A DNA stretch of 32,848 nt from Loigolactobacillus zhaoyuanensis. GTDB lineage: Bacteria > Bacillota > Bacilli > Lactobacillales > Lactobacillaceae. The notes beneath the pieces are model-generated. The model saw only the letters and a list, made by a program, of their open reading frames with translations, did not search any database and was not told where the DNA came from. Below, piece by piece: positions 31,225 through 32,848 of the stretch. The stretch is from contig NZ_RHOE01000028.1 in NCBI RefSeq assembly GCF_003946385.1, positions 1-32,848 on the forward strand, read 5' to 3'. The stretch's first letter is position 1; each line of letters starts with the position of its first letter. The position numbers and the translations under genes are program-made.

Positions 31225-32121
31225 ATGAAGACGGTCAGCGCAGTGGTGGTAACCTATAATCGTCTAGAGTTACTAAAAGAATGCTTACAAGCACTCTTTG
31301 TCCAAAGTTATTCGTTGCAGCATATTATTGTTATTGATAATCACAGTGATCAGGCGACACAGGATTATTTGACACAATTAGGAACAAAAATTGATTATGT
31401 GCGTTTAGATGAAAATATTGGTGGCGCTGGTGGGTTTTACACCGGGGTTAAGAAATTTGCTGAAGCAACGACGGATGATTTCGTTTGGTTGATGGATGAC
31501 GATACCATTCCAGAGTCAGATGCTTTAGCTAATTTAATGCATGCCGATGCAATTGTGCCACAAGCCGGATTCTTAGCTAGTAATCCTAAGTGGATCGATG
31601 GCTCACCGGCGATTATGAACGTCCCAGTAGTGGCACATCCGATGTGGACAGAGCAATTAAATCGCGAAAATCATTTGGTTGCTATTTCACGTGCTAGTTT
31701 TGTTTCAGTCTTAGTTGCTCGCACAGCAGTTTTGCAGGTTGGTTTACCGATCCAGCAATTCTTTATCTGGGGTGATGACACGGAATATACGGAACGGATC
31801 AGACGTGATTTTAGTGGCTATTTTGTTCCAGAAAGTATTGTGATCCATAAAATGAAGCAGAACCAAGATGTAGATATTATTCAGGATTCACCTGATCGAA
31901 TCAAGCGTTATTTTTATGCTTATCGGAATCGGTTATATAATGCACGTCAACGTTCGCATAAAGAAGTTTTGCGCTATTGGTTTCAATTTATAACTACTTT
32001 CAATAAATTACTCTTTAGAGGCGGCACTGGACGATTTAAGAAAATTGGTGTTTTATGCCACGGTGCTATGGCTGGATTAACTTTTCGACCGCAAGTTGAG
32101 TTTGCTGAAGTTAAAAAATAA
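31225..32121 (+). CDS. Glycosyltransferase family 2 (GlfT2-like)
   Basis: This is a GT-A inverting transferase. VVVTYNRLELLKECL, IDNHS and the metal motif WLMDDDT are clear, as is FIWGDDTEYTERI, with the catalytic acidic residues. The pattern, especially NIGGAGGF and WGDDTEYTxRI, resembles galactofuranosyltransferases (GlfT2 type). I chose the ATG at 31225 (298 aa) with GGGGA upstream; an upstream frame from 31189 overlaps licD. A UDP-galactopyranose mutase to feed it is not in the window. Confidence 0.9.
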   Translation: MKTVSAVVVTYNRLELLKECLQALFVQSYSLQHIIVIDNHSDQATQDYLTQLGTKIDYVRLDENIGGAGGFYTGVKKFAEATTDDFVWLMDDDTIPESDALANLMHADAIVPQAGFLASNPKWIDGSPAIMNVPVVAHPMWTEQLNRENHLVAISRASFVSVLVARTAVLQVGLPIQQFFIWGDDTEYTERIRRDFSGYFVPESIVIHKMKQNQDVDIIQDSPDRIKRYFYAYRNRLYNARQRSHKEVLRYWFQFITTFNKLLFRGGTGRFKKIGVLCHGAMAGLTFRPQVEFAEVKK

Positions 32122-32160
32122 TGGAGTTAACATAGTAAATAATTAAGGAGCGTTATAACA

Positions 32161-32547
32161 ATGAAAACAGTTATTACATACGGAACGTTCGATTTACTGC
32201 ATTGGGGCCATATTCGTTTGCTAGAACGAGCTAGTCAATTGGGTGATAAATTGATCGTTGGTTTATCAACAGATGAATTTAATAGTCTAAAGCACAAAGA
32301 AGCTTATCATAGCTATGAACATCGTAAATATATTCTGGAAGCTATTCGTTATGTTGATCAAGTAGTGCCTGAAGAAAATTGGGAACAAAAAATTGCTGAT
32401 GTTAAAAAGTACCATGTTGATACCTTTGTTATGGGTGACGATTGGAAAGGACAGTTTGATTTTCTAAAAGATTATTGCGAAGTGGTTTACTTGCCACGGA
32501 CAAACGGAATTTCAACGACTAAAATTAAAGACGATTTAAGCTTGTAA
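32161..32547 (+). CDS. tagD: Glycerol-3-phosphate cytidylyltransferase
   Basis: This enzyme makes CDP-glycerol from CTP and glycerol-3-phosphate, the donor for teichoic acids and phosphoglycerol decorations. The motifs HWGH (14-17) and RTNGISTT near the C-terminus are the two CTP-site signatures. The length of 128 residues equals TagD. AAGGAG precedes the ATG. It is the last gene of the polysaccharide cluster before the insertion sequence. Confidence 0.95.
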   Translation: MKTVITYGTFDLLHWGHIRLLERASQLGDKLIVGLSTDEFNSLKHKEAYHSYEHRKYILEAIRYVDQVVPEENWEQKIADVKKYHVDTFVMGDDWKGQFDFLKDYCEVVYLPRTNGISTTKIKDDLSL

Positions 32548-32651
32548 TACTGGATTTAGTTTAAAAATTGGATTTTTTGATGACTATATATGTATATTTC
32601 ACAAAATATACTTTTAATGATTAAAATCAGTAATTTGATACTAAATGAATT

Positions 32652-32678
32652 GAGAGTGTCAAATTTTATGTGTAAACA
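32652..32678 (-). repeat. Probable terminal inverted repeat of the IS256-like element
   Basis: GAGAGTGTCAAATTTTATGT followed by GTAAACA lies directly behind the transposase stop and resembles IS256-family ends (short G-rich start, then TGTGTAAAC). A target-site duplication cannot be checked because the other end is outside the window. Confidence 0.6.
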
Positions 32679-32700
32679 GAAAAGCCTCTCGTCTTTTTCT

Positions 32701-32848
32701 TTAAAACATAGATTCTAATGTATCTTCAACCATATTGAATCCTTTATGCACACGCTGATCAAACTTATCATTGTAATCCAGAATAACCGTCATTAAGGTC
32801 CTTTCTAAGGATTCCTCATTTGGAAACTGTTCACGCTTTTTGGTCTGC
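32701..32848 (-). CDS. IS256-family transposase, C-terminal fragment (cut by window edge)
   Basis: An open frame from the right edge ends at a TAA (32703-32701). It encodes QTKKREQFPNEESLERTL, then a 31-residue tail with YNDKFDQRVHKGF. FPNEESLERxL near the end and a (R/K)xHKGF tail are typical for mutator-type (IS256) transposases. The window shows about 49 residues only. Confidence 0.75.
   Translation of the reverse strand, partial: QTKKREQFPNEESLERTLMTVILDYNDKFDQRVHKGFNMVEDTLESMF

Overview
The window looks like chromosome of a low-to-moderate GC lactic acid bacterium of the Lactobacillaceae. The evidence is Firmicute gene order (tadA, small SRP RNA, dnaX, ebfC, recR, yaaL, tmk, darA, holB, ricT, yabA, rsmI), a class Ib NrdHEF reductase, a spx-mecA pair, a CopY-regulated copper ATPase and strong AGGAGG-type ribosome binding sites. 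Species cannot be fixed from sequence reading alone. Both edges are mobile DNA: the 3' end of an IS3-family (IS150-like) transposase with its terminal repeat at 1-146, and the 3' end of an IS256-like transposase with a probable terminal repeat at 32652-32848.

Layout. 162-3138: a small unknown gene, then copY-copB with two cop boxes. 3208-6149: anaerobic ribonucleotide reductase nrdDG under a promoter overlapped by one of two NrdR-box-like sites. 6209-8994: a HmoB-like monooxygenase, a YhfI-like metallo-hydrolase, spx and mecA. 9097-12920 (minus strand): nrdH, nrdE, nrdF, with two good NrdR boxes 32 bp apart upstream of nrdH. 13114-15321: an RsmC-like methyltransferase, a small membrane-anchored protein and an aldo/keto reductase. 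15379-25225: tadA, SRP RNA, the DNA replication/repair cluster and an acyl-ACP thioesterase. 25489-32547: a more AT-rich surface polysaccharide cluster (priming transferase, Wzz-like protein, Wzy-like polymerase, DUF4422 and GT4 transferases, LicD protein, GT2 transferase, TagD).

The most striking structure is a family of about 110-bp intergenic inverted-repeat elements. I see seven full-length or interrupted copies (B 14193, C 16088, D 19017, E 19522, F 20378, G 22118, I 25230), one internally deleted copy (A 10102) and at least three truncated left ends. They lie between the genes of the 10-25 kb region in both orientations. Copies differ in sequence, yet paired arms inside each copy change together (outer 14-bp arms, an inner 5-bp arm, and the apex CAC/GTG versus CGC/GCG). 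This is the signature of a conserved hairpin rather than of conserved sequence. I call it the LIR element, my own label; I cannot tell without a search whether it is already catalogued.

How the parts fit: NrdR probably coordinates the aerobic (nrdHEF) and anaerobic (nrdDG) dNTP supply from similar operators. Spx and MecA are stress and proteolysis regulators. The tadA-rsmI block is housekeeping DNA replication, recombination and RNA modification, punctuated by LIR elements. The polysaccharide block is bounded by an insertion sequence and ends with CDP-glycerol synthesis, hinting at a phosphoglycerol-decorated polymer.
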